Source of the DNA: Camarhynchus parvulus
Taxonomy: Eukaryota > Chordata > Aves > Passeriformes > Thraupidae
Assembly: GCF_901933205.1 (NCBI RefSeq)
Contig: NC_044573.1
Location: 34,320,993 to 34,384,992 of the forward strand
Direction of reading: 5' to 3'
Length of the DNA stretch: 64,000 nt
Shown: positions 12,473 through 25,015 of the stretch, piece by piece
How positions within the stretch are numbered: the stretch's first letter is position 1
Layout of the letters: each line of letters begins with the position of its first letter
The notes under the pieces: generated by a model
The model's input: the letters and a program-made list of their open reading frames with translations, nothing else
What the model was told of the DNA's origin: nothing
Database searches by the model: none
Position numbers and translations under genes: made by a program

Positions 12473-14445
12473 CACCATCATAATTGTGTAAATGAATGTG
12501 CAGCAGACTGCAGGTCTCCACAACCATCTGTGCTTTATACAAATATCACATACATTCACATACTCGCAGGCGCCTAATAATGAGCAAGCAATGAGGTTTT
12601 TGAAGGAGCAGGAGAGGGTGCATTCCAGGGAAGCCTTTGCCCTAACTCAAATCATTGTTGTGTTTTCTGATGAGCTTTTTCTTCCCTTCCCCACACAGGT
12701 AGAACAGTGAACAGAAAATAAATGGCAGGGTTTTAACACATACTACTAGAGAGAAATAATTAGCAACTCTGAAGACTTAAGAAAGTGCAACAATCAGCTT
12801 GCACTTGCAGGCATTTTTTAAATTCTCTTGTTAAAATAAAAAACAGGATAAGGACTCTTGATCACAGCTTTTACTTCACTTTCATTGCCTTTGATGTGAC
12901 AATAATTTAAAATTTTCTCAGTCCTCAAATTCTTCAAATACCATGAATAGATTGTTTTACACAAACACCAAGAAATGACAAAAAATTTAGTAGAATACAT
13001 ATTCCACCCAGAACACTGAATAAAAATATGATTTGGTAATGGATATAGCAGGAAAGATTTTGAAACATCATTAGTGACTAGGATGCAAGTCTCTATGCCG
13101 ACTTCAAACACATGTGCATAAAGTGGGAACCTGCCGCACTACCAAAAATGAAGGAGCCAGCTGAAGTTCTCCCATTAAAAGTCTGACTGCATAGCCACAC
13201 CTCAAGAATCAATCCTCTCTTCACAGGGTCTGAACTTTAGCTACTGAACTTTACCTGCTAAGAACATACTTAGAAGGAAAGAACACTAAACTGTACCTAA
13301 GATGAAGGATGAAAGAATAAAATATGTAATTCTAAGAAAAGAGGCATCTAGGAGAGACCAATCCAGGCAATTCAAAGACAAAAAATAAGCAGGCACAGCA
13401 CAGAGACAGTCATTACAGCAGGAAGGGGTGAAGGCAAGTCTGGAGAGATAAGGATGCAGTAGAGGGTTAAGCAAAAGTAAGATAGCCAGAGAGTAGTTGA
13501 AAAATACAAAGGAGGTCACAGATAATAGGTAGGAAGTCCCAAGACCTGCTTTTAGGGAAGATTAAACTCAGGTGGAATTGAATTTCTTCACAGCCTGGGT
13601 GATGGAGCTGTTCACTCAGATGGCTGGGCAATAGGGTTAAGAAACCCTGGTATTTGCTCAGGGTCAACTCCAGCTGAGATAGAACTCTCTTGGAGCATAT
13701 TTTTCCCATCCCTTCTCTCATGTATTTACCTTAGGAGCATATTTAAAGGGGGAGGGGGGTTTGTCTGCCCCAGGCTTTTGCTGCAGCAGGGAGTTTTAAG
13801 CTGTTCAGATATGTCTGCATGTCAGGCGCTCTCTTTGCTCTGGTGAATTTGGAAATTTTATAAAAGCACACTGCACATTTCACCCCTACAGAGGGTACAT
13901 TATAAGGGAGCCCTGATTTTTGCAAGTAGTTCTTAATTTAAATCACCCCATTTTCTCTGAGATTTTAAACTAAGAATTCTGTGTTTTTCTCACTGTTTTT
14001 CTCATTTTTGGATTCTTTTTCCCTCTTCATTGTAGCAAAGTCTGTCCCGTGGTTTCAAAACTAATACAGTAATATGACAGGAAATGTTCCTATTTTTAAA
14101 AGGGGCAGGGATATGAGAAGGTAAAAAAATAAGTTCAGTAAACACTCCAGAACAACAGAAGAAATAATCAAGAGACAGGGTGAGGCAAGTACAATCATTT
14201 TCTTTCTGGTGTGGTTTATACACATCCTATTTTTGCTCATTTCCAAAGCAATCTTTGTAACCATCAAGCCATACAGTAGCGCCCTCTTATTTTGTCTGTA
14301 ATAACTTTTTATACTCATGCTAATCTAAGTCAACCTCATTTCTAATTTCTGTACAAATGTTTTTTGGGCTTGGGTAAGTGGGAAGATGATGGTTCAGCCA
14401 GCGGGTCTGTCACTACTCTTCCTTACTGTCCTAGCACAGGGGGGG
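12473..14445. other. Unique non-coding sequence
   Basis: No gene or repeat family is recognised. Short overlapping frames near 13.3-13.9 kb and 14.0-14.3 kb (minus) have no recognised protein features. The last 80 bp (14365-14445) may be a scrambled extension of the adjacent NUMT, but the resemblance is too weak to claim. Confidence 0.5.
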
Positions 14446-14808
14446 TTTGTGTTAGGAGTCCTGTTAGGGGAAGGGAGTCCGCGAGAGAGAGTAGGGTTAG
14501 GAGAAATATTGCATTTAGTGACGGAATTTTGGTCCATGCTGTTATTAGGGTAGATAGGTTTAGGACTTTGATTGTGTTTAGGGTGAGGAAAATGCTTGCA
14601 GTTATTATAGCATATAAGTAGAAGCTGAGGAGGGTAAGTTTAGGGTTGTAGATGATAACGAATGCTATTCAGCCTAGGTGGGAGATGGAAGAAAAAGCTA
14701 GGATTTTTCAGATTTGTGTTTGGTTGAGTCCTATTCATCCTCCCAGGGCTGCTGAGAGGATAGCCAGGATAGTTAGGATGTAGGGTGTAATGAGGGTGAG
14801 GTTATGCA
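14446..14808 (-). pseudogene. MT-ND2: NUMT: nuclear fragment of mitochondrial ND2
   Basis: ND2 is a membrane subunit of mitochondrial respiratory complex I. The minus strand reads as an internal ND2 segment, roughly the middle third of the protein to just past its centre, when translated with the vertebrate mitochondrial code. It contains the diagnostic LNQTQIWKILAFSS, then SHLGW, NPKLTLLSFYLY and a LSTLMTAWTK-like stretch. TGA is read as Trp and ATA as Met, so the segment cannot be translated by nuclear rules. Near 14461-14485 the conserved LAGLPPLTGF region reads LADSLPLTGL, explained by a compensated small deletion and insertion. A usually conserved Arg codon reads TGA at 14708-14710. Both ends of ND2 and its flanking tRNAs are missing and the surrounding DNA is not mitochondrial. 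It is non-functional. The exact ends are uncertain by a few tens of bases. Confidence 0.92.
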
Positions 14809-17800
14809 GAGCAGTGTGGTGAACAGCTCTTCATACTGTTCCTGTCAGCAACACACAAACCACTTCAGCTCCTTTTACCCAGATTTGCTTCCTGAGTGCC
14901 CTGAGCAAGATGGCCTCTGATTTGGCTGAATCCAGCTTTCTGCTCACCTGTGGTCTCCGTTTTGCTGCCTTTTCTCCTTCCTACACAGGAGTCAGAAGCT
15001 CGATGCTTTCCTCCCTTCCTAGCACTCGCAGCCTGCTGGTTAGGATTTAATTAACCCCAGATCCTCTCTTCTGCTGTCTGTATCTTCTGAAGAAAAATCG
15101 CCAACTCTTCTCGGTTGTCTCCATCTAATCTGTTGCTTCATTGTATTCCTGGATGGTTTCATAATTAAAACCTGTCTTCCCCATTAGTTTCAGCAGGATC
15201 ACCCCACTGGGTGATTCTGCAAAAATTAATCCTGCTCATTTGGGGGTCACTGGAGAAGTCCTGACCTGCTTTTGCCATCGATGACTTCTCATCTCATTGA
15301 TTCACTCTTCAATAGGATCCCACTAACATTTGTACTGTCAGAACCAAGGGGATGCTAAATGGCATAATAAATCTGAGAAGAAAAAAATGTCTCTGCCCCA
15401 CAGGAAAAGGTTTAAAGAAAATTATAGTTTTGATAACTGCAGGACTTTTAACTTTGTGTTTATATATCGGTAGCCTTTGTCAGAATGGAAAGAACTGGAA
15501 GAAAACAGCAGTAAACCAATATAAGCTATTTGCATAATGGACTTACTGCTTACAAATACTGATGAACAATGTTCTCCTTGGCTAAGTTAGAGGGCAAAGA
15601 CAATTTTCCTCGTTTTAACATCAGCACTTTCTGTTCCCTAGTCAGGCTGCCATTGTCTGGTCTCTCTAATTTTCATATCCTAAATTTCCTTACTTTTTAA
15701 TGACCAGAAAATTTTGGTTATAGCTCATTATCAAAGTGAATTCTCCCACAATTAGTTTTTCTAGACATCCAAACCCAGAAAAGATGGAAGTAATTACTTG
15801 CATTTCATTTCTCCACCTTCAAATGATTGACTAAGAAAATAATGCAACCCTCCAGAGTGTTTCTGAAAACACACAAAAGCATCCATCATCTAGTGAGAAC
15901 ACCCATCTCATTTAGATGCCTGAGCTTGAAGTGATCAATTACAAAAGAGGGACTCGTGTCTGTACATGAACGCCAAATATTGGTGGAAGACATTTTGGGA
16001 CATGTGGGCTAACAACATTTTGGGAAGTTTTTCAACATTTACATAAGCCTTCCAGGTTCCATAAAACCCACTGAGGTACCATAAGTGATGAATGAGTGGC
16101 TTGGCATCCCAACCATGAGCAGACAGGGAAGACAGGAAATGTGGAAGGTAGGAATAGTTTTGTCATATTAGATATGAATTCTGCCTGTTCGTCAGTTTGC
16201 CATTTCTCCACTCTTGGGCAGGACAACCCTGAAAAAAGAAGGCAGTGGCCCCTAATAAGGTGTTTTCTTCACGAAAAACTGTCAAAGCCACTACTGGACC
16301 AGAGAACACTTTGTTATCTTTGAAGCTGCAAGTAAAAGTCCATTTTGTATAATTTCAAGAGTATCGCTTTTCAACTACTATGGCTTTATGTATTTCCTGT
16401 GTCTGAACAGGGCTCAGACCAAAGGCAAAGCTGTCATGGTCAAGCACCACCTCAGTCAGAACTTCAAGCTGTCTGACAGATTTTCTGTGTCATGCAATAG
16501 CTCTGTGCTCCCAGCTGCAAATTATACATAATAATGAAAATCTTTGTTGCTTGCAGAGACTTTCCACAAGCCAGAAGCGTCCAAAACATGGATAAAGACA
16601 GTCCCTGTGAGCCAGGCCAAGAATAGCAATGTCAGTCTGGTCAACGAGGCACACACCTGAGCTACAAACCAAAAAAATCATCAAAAAAGAAGCTCCATTA
16701 GTCACAAAGGGATAAAGGCATTTCCTTCCTGTTTGTAGGAAGTTTTCAGATATGGAGCTTTAAAGTGCTGGACAAGAAAAAAATCCATCCTGATTTACAT
16801 CTCCTGAAATAGATTTAATTAGTTGTGGAGTATTACAAAATGCCTAGGAAGTAGCCACTTGCTGATGTATTCAGCTGGGAGTAATTTGAAGAACTGTTCT
16901 TCAGCCCTGTAGACATGCGAGATGAAAAAATAGACAGATCATTAGCCAACAATGAAATTAAAAAGAAAAATACAGTGACTGGAAAAAGCAATTATCACCT
17001 CCATTAAATTTTATCTGATTCACTATCAAGGGTGGCTGGACAAAGGGACAAAAATTGGTGTCCCAACACTTCCTTGGTGAGTTGCTGCATTCAGGACAAG
17101 AGGAGATGAAATGTAACCCCCTGTACAGAGGGTTAGGTAGGATTTTGGCATATCAAATCACTCACTCCCAGGATCACAAAATGCTCACAGGGAGCTGGAA
17201 AAATGAAGCTAGCACTGATGAATAATTCAGAGACAGGACCTGAATCTGGAGTCACTACTGAGACCTGAAGAGAGTAGCTGTTTTGCCTACAGAAGAGCCA
17301 TTGGGATTTCTAAATAAAGTCATATTTTTCATAATGTGTATGAAGCAGTCAGCAAGAGTCCTCTTCTGCTCCCCGTGGGCAATCCTCTAGCAGGGCAGAC
17401 CCCTGCTTCTGCAGATTCTTAGTAATTGCATGACTTGGTGAGTGGTCACAATGTCTTTGCGGATGCCACTGGACCAGGTATCCATGGCAAGGTCTGTCTG
17501 GATCTTCTCTCAGTTCCAGGTGGTGACTCCTGTGCCTGTCTGCACCCTAGGGACTTCCTTTCCTGAGTCATGGCACAGTCATTCTCCCCTATTAAGGTAA
17601 CAGACTTACTAGGGCTACAGCTACTCTGCACAGAACAAGCTATTCAATTAAAAAGAATCAGTAATTTTCTAGCTCATTCTCTCAGTTGTATCCAGGAATA
17701 TTAGTAGATCATCATTCTCCAAGAATTCTGCCAAGTTAGGATCTCCAAACTAAGAGAATAAAGTTTATTTTGAATACTTGTAATGTCTATGATTAAATAT

Positions 17801-20800
17801 GTATATTTCTTATTTCTATTTTTCAGGCTTGCTCTGAAGAATAGGTCATATTTAATGTCCACCATATGGGAAACAACCCACCAAACGAAACACTACTTGG
17901 GATGATTTCATGGGTATTCAGAAGAACACAAAATTAATTAATTTTCCTTCTGGTTCTCAAAAAGTACCTAGACAGAAGGGAGGCTTTACGAGATGCTAAT
18001 TTTCTTTCTTTCCCAAAATACCATAGGAATAATTTTCTTCATGTATTTTGCTATTTCAGATTCTTGTCCTGATCAGAAATGAAAAAATTCAAAGGATGAA
18101 GAAATGTGAAAGGTTAGCAAAATATATTTGAACCTCAAAAATGTTACATTTGCAGTTTTGGAGAAATCTAAATGTCATTTCATGCAAACAGATTTTCCCA
18201 CAGCTCTCCTTAATTCTTAGAGAACATGATAACAAGGATACAGTCAAGAGATAAAACCAAGATTAATGAGACATAAGTGAGGCACTTAATAGTTGAATCT
18301 GTGGGATGATATGCACAGGAAAATGATGAAATGGTCATGAAGTATGATTCAAGAGTGAACTTCACAAGAAAAAATATGTATCATAGGAAATGTATTTGCG
18401 TTTTAAGAGGAAAGAATTCAATAACCCAGCAGGGCATTTCCGTTTCTAATTATTTGCTACTGTGATTCAGTGACTGGATTCTGGGTTTTGTGAAAATGCT
18501 TCTGTACGCTGCATGAAAAAGATCAAAAGTCATCCATTTTTATGCTAATGTAAAGGAGTTCAATCCCAGTACAAAATCTGCCTTCACAGGCCCTTATAGA
18601 AATACAGCACTCAATTAAAAGCAGCCCTATACCTCTATTGACATGAAGCTCTACAGCAGCATGAACATTTGCAGTGTCCTACACCGTCTTAGTCAATTCT
18701 TTTTAGGTAATTCATTACTCAGGTGACAATTTCTCAGCATTGTTCACTGATAAACACAACCTGTATTTTCACATTTCCTCTCATCCAGGATCCTGGACCA
18801 GGAGCACAGAACTAGGAAGTACCCACACTACAGAATATAAGAAAGAGGATAAATTATTTTGGAGTATTTTTGACAACTAGTATAAAACACTGAAAGATCT
18901 TAAGTGTTCCTTTTGCAAAATATGGACTATTTGTCCCATTTGTCCTAACATTTTCCTTGGAGAATAATATATTCTTTAAATGACATGATTTTTTTCTTTA
19001 ATGACAATGCTGAAGATTGTCTTCTCCCTTTTTTTGTCATGCTAAACCACCAATCATAATTTTTAAACCATTTCTCTCAAAGGAAAGATATTTTATTTAC
19101 ACTGATAGCACTCATATAAGGAAGGGAGCTGATAATAAGAAAAATGTGAAATTATCAAGATACCAATATTTTTCAAAGATATTCCTGAGAACAGATGAGT
19201 CTCGGTTTTATATTAGCCTTAAAGTTGCTTTAATATAAAGTTTCTTAGTTCCAATGTAAAAAACAATTTATGAGAAATAGAGTCTCTGCATCACAAGATG
19301 CTACATATCTGTGGCAATTTTGGAAAGTGACTTTTCTCTACTTTTTGTGTCTTTGATTCTTACTCTATGAATAGTAGGTTTGGGGTTTTTTTATTCAGGA
19401 AGATTCATTTGTTGAAGATTAATTAATAAGCTTCAAGCAGCCTGCTTTTGCCCTACCCATCTGTCTTGTTAAGGACTTGACCCTATCTGACAGCATGAAT
19501 CTGAAACATACAGCAGGGCTTCTCATTGCACCTTGTAAATGAAGCATATATACAGGTACCCAAAATTAGTTTCCTTCCTCAAAGCCAGAACCTTCTGGGA
19601 CAGAAGGACAGGAGTACCATCCAAACCACAAGACTTTGGAAGGAAATTTGAGACAGGACAGGTAGCAATAAAGGAGACAGACGAAAGGTTTTTCCTTCCT
19701 CTAGATTTTACTGACATAGTAAAGTTTTATTAGAAGTAGGATCCATGACACAGTTAAAAGGTTCAAAACCTGGTTGCCTTTCTATGCTTGGCTTTGACAA
19801 CACCAGGAGAAGGGAAGGAAGAGGATGGCAGCACTGGACACTGGTTGCCATATGGAGTTCATGTTCTTGGGACAGAGGACTGTGGCTTTCATGTACGTCA
19901 TTCATGCCGCAGTTCATTAGAAAAGAATTTGACATATGAATAAATAGAAGACTGAATTTAGAAAAGGCAAAAAATAGTATTATCAGAACAAAACAGGCCT
20001 CCAAAGGGTAGCTGCAGTCCTAAACTCCATGCTATGCTGCAGGGCATGCAAGTGGCCATCCCCACCACTGGCCTCTTGCCCAGGGAATGGGCGGCATCCA
20101 GCCTTGGAGCTGTGGCAGCCACAGGTCAGCAGACAGCCCTACTCATCCTCTCCATCCTGCCTCTGGGAGCTGGGGAAGAGGCTGAGCCCCATCCCTTCTG
20201 GCATCCCACACAGAGACCAGCCTGTAAGATGACTGTAGATGTGACTCATTCATATCCCTTCTAGGACTTCCTGGGAAGACCAACAAGGAAATGTTTAATT
20301 AACCCCATAGCACTGACCAGATTTGGGGAACACATATTTTACTATGAAAACATGGAGCATTGAGCCTTGCTAAGAATGCAAATACAGTGCAAGACATTAT
20401 ATATGAAATGTTTGAGTCTCAAAAGGATACTCAGAGGAGTGTCACATCTGTTAAACAGCCCTATGCCAAGTGCTCAGCACAATACTGCTCTGACACTGCA
20501 CTTCTCAGAAGCCACCTGGATGAAAGGCATCACCTGGGCATTCCTGGTGCTTTATGGTAAAAATAAACCCATCAGGATGCCTTCTTTGTTCTGACTCACT
20601 TCCAGATTGGGTTATTCAACTATGACCTAAGACATCAGCTGGATGATGTATTTATCCTTCCCTCGACAGACTGGTACAGCATGTGACTACACACCATTAA
20701 ACAGCTGCTGGCTTTCCAGCAAAGCTGGCCATCATTCAGCCATGGATAAAATAATTATGTACAGCACTTCACTGTGTCTGGCCATCCTGAGACATCTGCT

Positions 20801-21799
20801 CGAGTGGTAAAGAAACAGATTTCAGGGAATTTTCCCCCGGCCCCATTTCTGAGGTGTTGCATGACCATGACCAGCACTTTCCAGCACAAAGGGCTGTGTG
20901 GTAAGGCCTCTTTTTAACTCACAGATGGGTGTGTGCAAAAAGGCCCAAAATGAACTTCCCATACTGGGGAATTTGGTGTAGTTTTATAATGCCACTTTTT
21001 TAAATAAGGTATCCAACTCTCTAGAGCTGCTGTGGGAAGTCCTAATAGGTACTTAATGCTTTTCTTCATTTTATTGTTTAGTCTTGAAGTATAATAATGT
21101 TACTGTGCTACGTGTGGTCTCCAGATAAAACTTTTTCTATTTATTATTTTCTGATTGCCTCTTGGACATTATGTACTTTTGCTTCAAACTCTTTCTCATT
21201 TGTAAACTGCAGTTGACAACAATTTATGAAGAACCATTTGAACCAAGAAGCATTTTTAATGAGTATATTTTGCAAAGGGCAGCAGCACCACGAATAACAC
21301 TAATTAATAGCTGTATTTGGTCTGGGGAGGAGGAAAAAGGCCAATAGAAATTCCAATATTGATTTGCCCAGTGATCTGCCTATTGTAGAATAGTAACCCT
21401 ATGTGTTCTCCACAGTGTTCAATTTTCATTTCTTTTCGTAGCATATGCAAGTACAACATCTGAGCAGAAATAAGAATTGGGAAATTCTCTTTCTGACAGC
21501 ATACAGTAAGTAACATGTTTATTTTGGCACTTGATCAGAGGCAACTTTAGTTTTAATGCTGCTGAAAAACCCTTGATTGGAGAGACAGGTTTTCATTTCT
21601 TGCCTATTTGTTCAATATCTACAAACTGATAAAGCAAAATAATTAGACTGGCCAGTATAATTCCTAAAGAAGAAAATAAGAAAATATTGTTTAGTTCTTC
21701 AAAGCTTTCCCAGTTGTGTTCCTTGTTTCCTGCATTTGTCAAAAGCTTACTTTCCCTCCCTGTTCCTTCAAGACCTTACTTAATGACTCAGTAAATATG
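14809..21799. other. Unique non-coding sequence
   Basis: No gene, RNA gene or recognised transposon is visible over these 7 kb. Open frames are short. Slightly GC-richer patches occur near 17.4-17.6 kb and 20.0-20.25 kb, where frames open on more than one reading frame, as expected from composition. I saw nothing I would annotate. Confidence 0.5.
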
Positions 21800-21821
21800 A
21801 TCCTCATTAATAAATGAGGAT
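21800..21821. repeat. Small perfect inverted repeat (9-bp arms, 4-nt loop)
   Basis: The arm atcctcatt (21800-21808) is repeated in inverted form at 21813-21821 around aata. It is a short potential cruciform or hairpin with no evident partner feature. Confidence 0.8.
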
Positions 21822-22620
21822 GCATGGAGAGTAGAGGAGGGCAGATTTCACAGTCAAGGGCAAACAAGCCCTGCCTAAAGGTCTGTACTTCCCACACTGC
21901 CACACAGAGCCTGTCATCCTGCAGCTAACTCCCGGTTTGTTCAGCATCAGCCCAGGCTCCTCCAATGCTGATACTGAATGCACTGATTCCCCAACCCTTA
22001 AGCAACCCTTCTAGCACAGCCCACCAAATCTGCTCCTCTACCTGCAGGACTTATTAGGTCTTCTGTCTTGATGCCTAAGCTGCCTCTCAGAGCTTTCTGA
22101 GAGTATCTTATACTCCCCCTGCCCCCTTCTTGCACTTCATATGAAACAGCCCCCTGTGTGACAGAACGTGATTAAAATTAAAATAGACTTCTTTAACAAT
22201 ACTGTAGATCTGTAACACAATGCAACAAAGGACACAAAGATTACAGAAATTATTCTAAATTATGTCAAATAAAAGTTAAAAAAATACAGAACCTAGATGT
22301 GGAGAAATATTTGTAGCCATTAGAATGTTTCCAGGGCTGCAGTAGGTGCCTCCATCTGCCACCACTCCGAGGGACTACTGTCACACTGAGAAGTAACACA
22401 AATACAATACATTATCCTATTGTGATTTTCTGGAGGCTATTTTTTTATATGTAGGACACCTGGTAAGGAGAAATGACAGGGAAATTCCTTCAAGCCTCAG
22501 GGCAGAGTGATCCAGCAGAGGTGGATCCTGCACCCTGGTCAGTGCTCCCTCCTTCTAACCAGCTCCTTGTGGACAGCTCAAGGGCTCTGCAGCCACCAGG
22601 ACTGGCTCTGGGTTACAACA
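21822..22620. other. Unique non-coding sequence
   Basis: No gene or known repeat is recognised. It is pyrimidine-rich at 21.95-22.14 kb and AT-rich at 22.15-22.3 kb. Confidence 0.5.
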
Positions 22621-22716
22621 GGGAGGAAGGAAGGAAGAAAGAGAAAGAGAAAGAGAAAGAGAAAGAGAAAGAGAAAGAGAAAGAGAAAGAGAAAGAGAAA
22701 GAGAAAGAGAAAGAGA
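22621..22716 (+). repeat. Purine microsatellite: (GGAA)n then (GAGAAA)n
   Basis: A short imperfect GGAA-type run (22621-22640) passes into about 13 near-perfect copies of the hexamer GAGAAA, ending at about 22716. The strand is all purine throughout. The lysine/glutamate and lysine/arginine repeat frames on the plus strand, and the serine/leucine and phenylalanine/leucine ones on the minus strand, are translations of this tract and not proteins. Confidence 0.97.
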
Positions 22717-23870
22717 GGAAAACATTTCAAATGGCCGGGACAGAGCAGCTGCAGACAGAAAGAGTGAGAAGTGAGGATTTGGTTTGCCACAGGACCACAA
22801 ACCATTTCATTGAGATAGCCTCGCTCCAGGTTTTTTTCTATAGGAATACTTCCTGATCAACAGAAGGGCATGCCTAACTGACTGCTTACCAGCATTCTCT
22901 GCTTTGGAAACCAAATTAATAGCATTTCTCAGGTATGTGCATTTTAATACCAGTATGTGTTTGGATTTCTTCCAGGTTTGACATTCACTATGAATGTCCA
23001 GGATTTATGTAATGGAATTTCCTTTGTACAGCAATATGAGATTTACAGATAGTCAAATACCCCTCTACTAGAGCAGGCACTGTTGTTGTAACAACATGGT
23101 CCTCAAATGCAGGCATTTCATACATGAGCCCGTGATGGACTAGAATTTCTGATTGGACTTATAAAAGCCATTAATTCTTACTTACCTCAAGGGCCAAAAC
23201 TCATTCAGCATACTGACAATAAACACAAGGTGCAGCCTGGTGAAATTTCTTCAAGTAGCCAAAGCCTAAAAGATCATCCCAGAAGGTTCTCTCTGATGAA
23301 CCCATGGTCAGGGTCAGGAGGCAGTGGTACCCCCAGAGTCAGCTGCAAGCTCAGCAAGGCACAGACACTACCTGAGCTGCTGCACTCAGAGTGTGTTTCT
23401 GTGGCAGACATGCAATATACTCTTTGATGTCCACGTGATTAACTTCCAAGAATATTAGAGGTGTTTTGCTGGATGTTAACCTTCAGTTACTAAAGCCAGT
23501 GATGCTGCCTGCTCTGTGCATGACACCACCACCACACTGTATAGATGATCTCACCTTTCAGGGACTTTGCACATCCATTCCAACCACCAGGGACCACTGG
23601 GTCCCTGCAGCAAATCAGAATGAAGGGGAGGCTCACTGGCTGGCTCCTCCTCTACTTAGTGTCTGTCCCCTGGACATTTCAGTGTGTATTGAAAGAGCAA
23701 AATTAGGCAACTGGGCTCCAGCTGGCTCTGCATTATTTTAAACAGGTGTTATGGAGGCAGAGGAAGACACACATTTAGCCAGAGCCACACAGAAATGCAG
23801 TATTTCTTTTTAAATATGCATAGACAATTTAAAAAGAAAAATACCATGATTGCTTCAGGACTGCCTTTGG
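22717..23870. other. Unique non-coding sequence
   Basis: No gene or repeat family is recognised. The frames at 23230-23427 and 23466-23741 have no domain features. Confidence 0.5.
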
Positions 23871-23924
23871 CTCTGATTAGAAACAGCTGAGCAAAGCCAA
23901 ATGCTCAGCTGTTTCTGCAAAGAG
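23871..23924. repeat. Hairpin with 15-bp perfect stem
   Basis: The arm agaaacagctgagca (23879-23893) is the exact reverse complement of 23902-23916, around an 8-nt loop (aagccaaa). Four more pairs are possible outside a 4x4 internal loop, ctct at 23871-23874 with agag at 23921-23924. The stem has mixed sequence, so it is much less likely by chance than the AT-only palindromes elsewhere. It could be a small-RNA-type hairpin, a transposon relic or a chance palindrome. The strand of any transcript is unknown. Confidence 0.9.
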
Positions 23925-24309
23925 ATTAACACCTGTTGAAGATGGAATAAAAATATGTGACAGAGTTAAAGAGCAAATATCAAAAGATCATTATTGTAAA
24001 ACTAACAGTAACATTGCTTCCCCACCCTGTCACACTACATCATTCCTGGGAGGGAAAAAAGCACTTAACATATCTATAGCACATAAGCAACATGCACATG
24101 TATTTTCAGCTCTTCATCCACAGCTGGGAGAATGGCTTCTCGACCCTGTGATCCAAAGAAAATTTACAGATGGTATCAGGTTGTCATGAAATAACATCTA
24201 CCCAGGCATGCCATGTAGGCTTGAGGCAGACAGCTGTATTACAGACTGTGTTGTTATAGCTCATGCTAGAGTCCCATTTGGGGCAGGAGGAGCATTCTTA
24301 GTGCTTGTT
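23925..24309. other. Unique non-coding sequence
   Basis: Nothing is recognised before the CR1 begins at about 24310. Confidence 0.5.
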
Positions 24310-25015
24310 CTACAGGGCAACCCTTGAGGTACAGACTGGGGAACAAGAAGTTGGAGAGCAACTCCATGGAAAGGGACCTGGGAGTCCTGGTCAGTGGCAA
24401 GTTGAACAAGAGTCACCAGTGTCCTGGCAGCCAGGAGGGAAATCCATGTCCTGGGGAGCATCAGGCACAGCTTCACCAGCCAGGCAAGGTGGGGTATTGT
24501 CCTGCTCTGCTCTGCACTGGGGCAGCCTCACCTCGAGCGCTGGGGGCAGTTTTGGGTGACACAACATAAGAAGGACATTAAGCAATTAGAGAGCATCCAG
24601 AGGGCAACAGATATGGTTAAGAATCTTTGAGGGGAAGCTGTAGGAGGAGCAGCTGAGGTCACTTGGCTTGTTCAGCTTGGAGAAGAGGAAACTGAGGGGA
24701 AACCTCATTGCACTTCCCTCACGAGGGGAAGGGCAGGCACTGATCTCTGTGGTGGCCAGCGACAGGACCCGAGGGAATGGCCTGAAGCTGTGTCATGGGA
24801 GGTTTAGGATCTTCACCCAGAGGGTGGCTGGACACTGGAACAGGCCCCCCAGGGTGTGGTCACAGCACCAAGAGTGCCATGACAAACACAGACAGATTTT
24901 GGACAATGCTCTCAGGCACATGGTGTGACTCTTGGGGTGTCCTCCGCAGGGCCAGAAGTTGGACTCAATGATCCTTGCGTGTCCCTTCCATCTCAGCCTA
25001 TTCTGTGATTCTGTG
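24310..25015 (+). mobile_element. CR1 LINE, 5'-truncated, decayed (plus strand)
   Basis: About 700 bp of the 3' part of a CR1 element. Its plus-strand frames break up the ORF2 C-terminal region: YRLGNKKLESN and ERDLGVLVSGKLN at about 24327-24410, [14 protein letters not shown] at about 24671-24712, and [14 protein letters not shown] at about 24811-24852. The element ends with ttctgtgattctgtg (25001-25015), which is the short tandem 3' end typical of CR1. Small internal deletions, for example at about 24808 just before the FTQRV segment and at about 24715-24745, split the original reading frame, so it is inactive. The endonuclease and most of the reverse transcriptase are missing through 5' truncation. 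It is a different, longer CR1 remnant from the one at 12.1 kb. The 5' boundary is approximate. Confidence 0.94.

Noticed and set aside
22473..22856. Plus and minus frames with long Lys-Glu, Lys-Arg, Ser-Leu or Phe-Leu repeats
   Set aside because: They are translations of the GAGAAA microsatellite in different frames and have no flanking coding features.
24305..24928. Several 64-86 codon frames over 24.3-24.9 kb
   Set aside because: They are pieces of the decayed CR1 ORF2 and its other frames, not genes.
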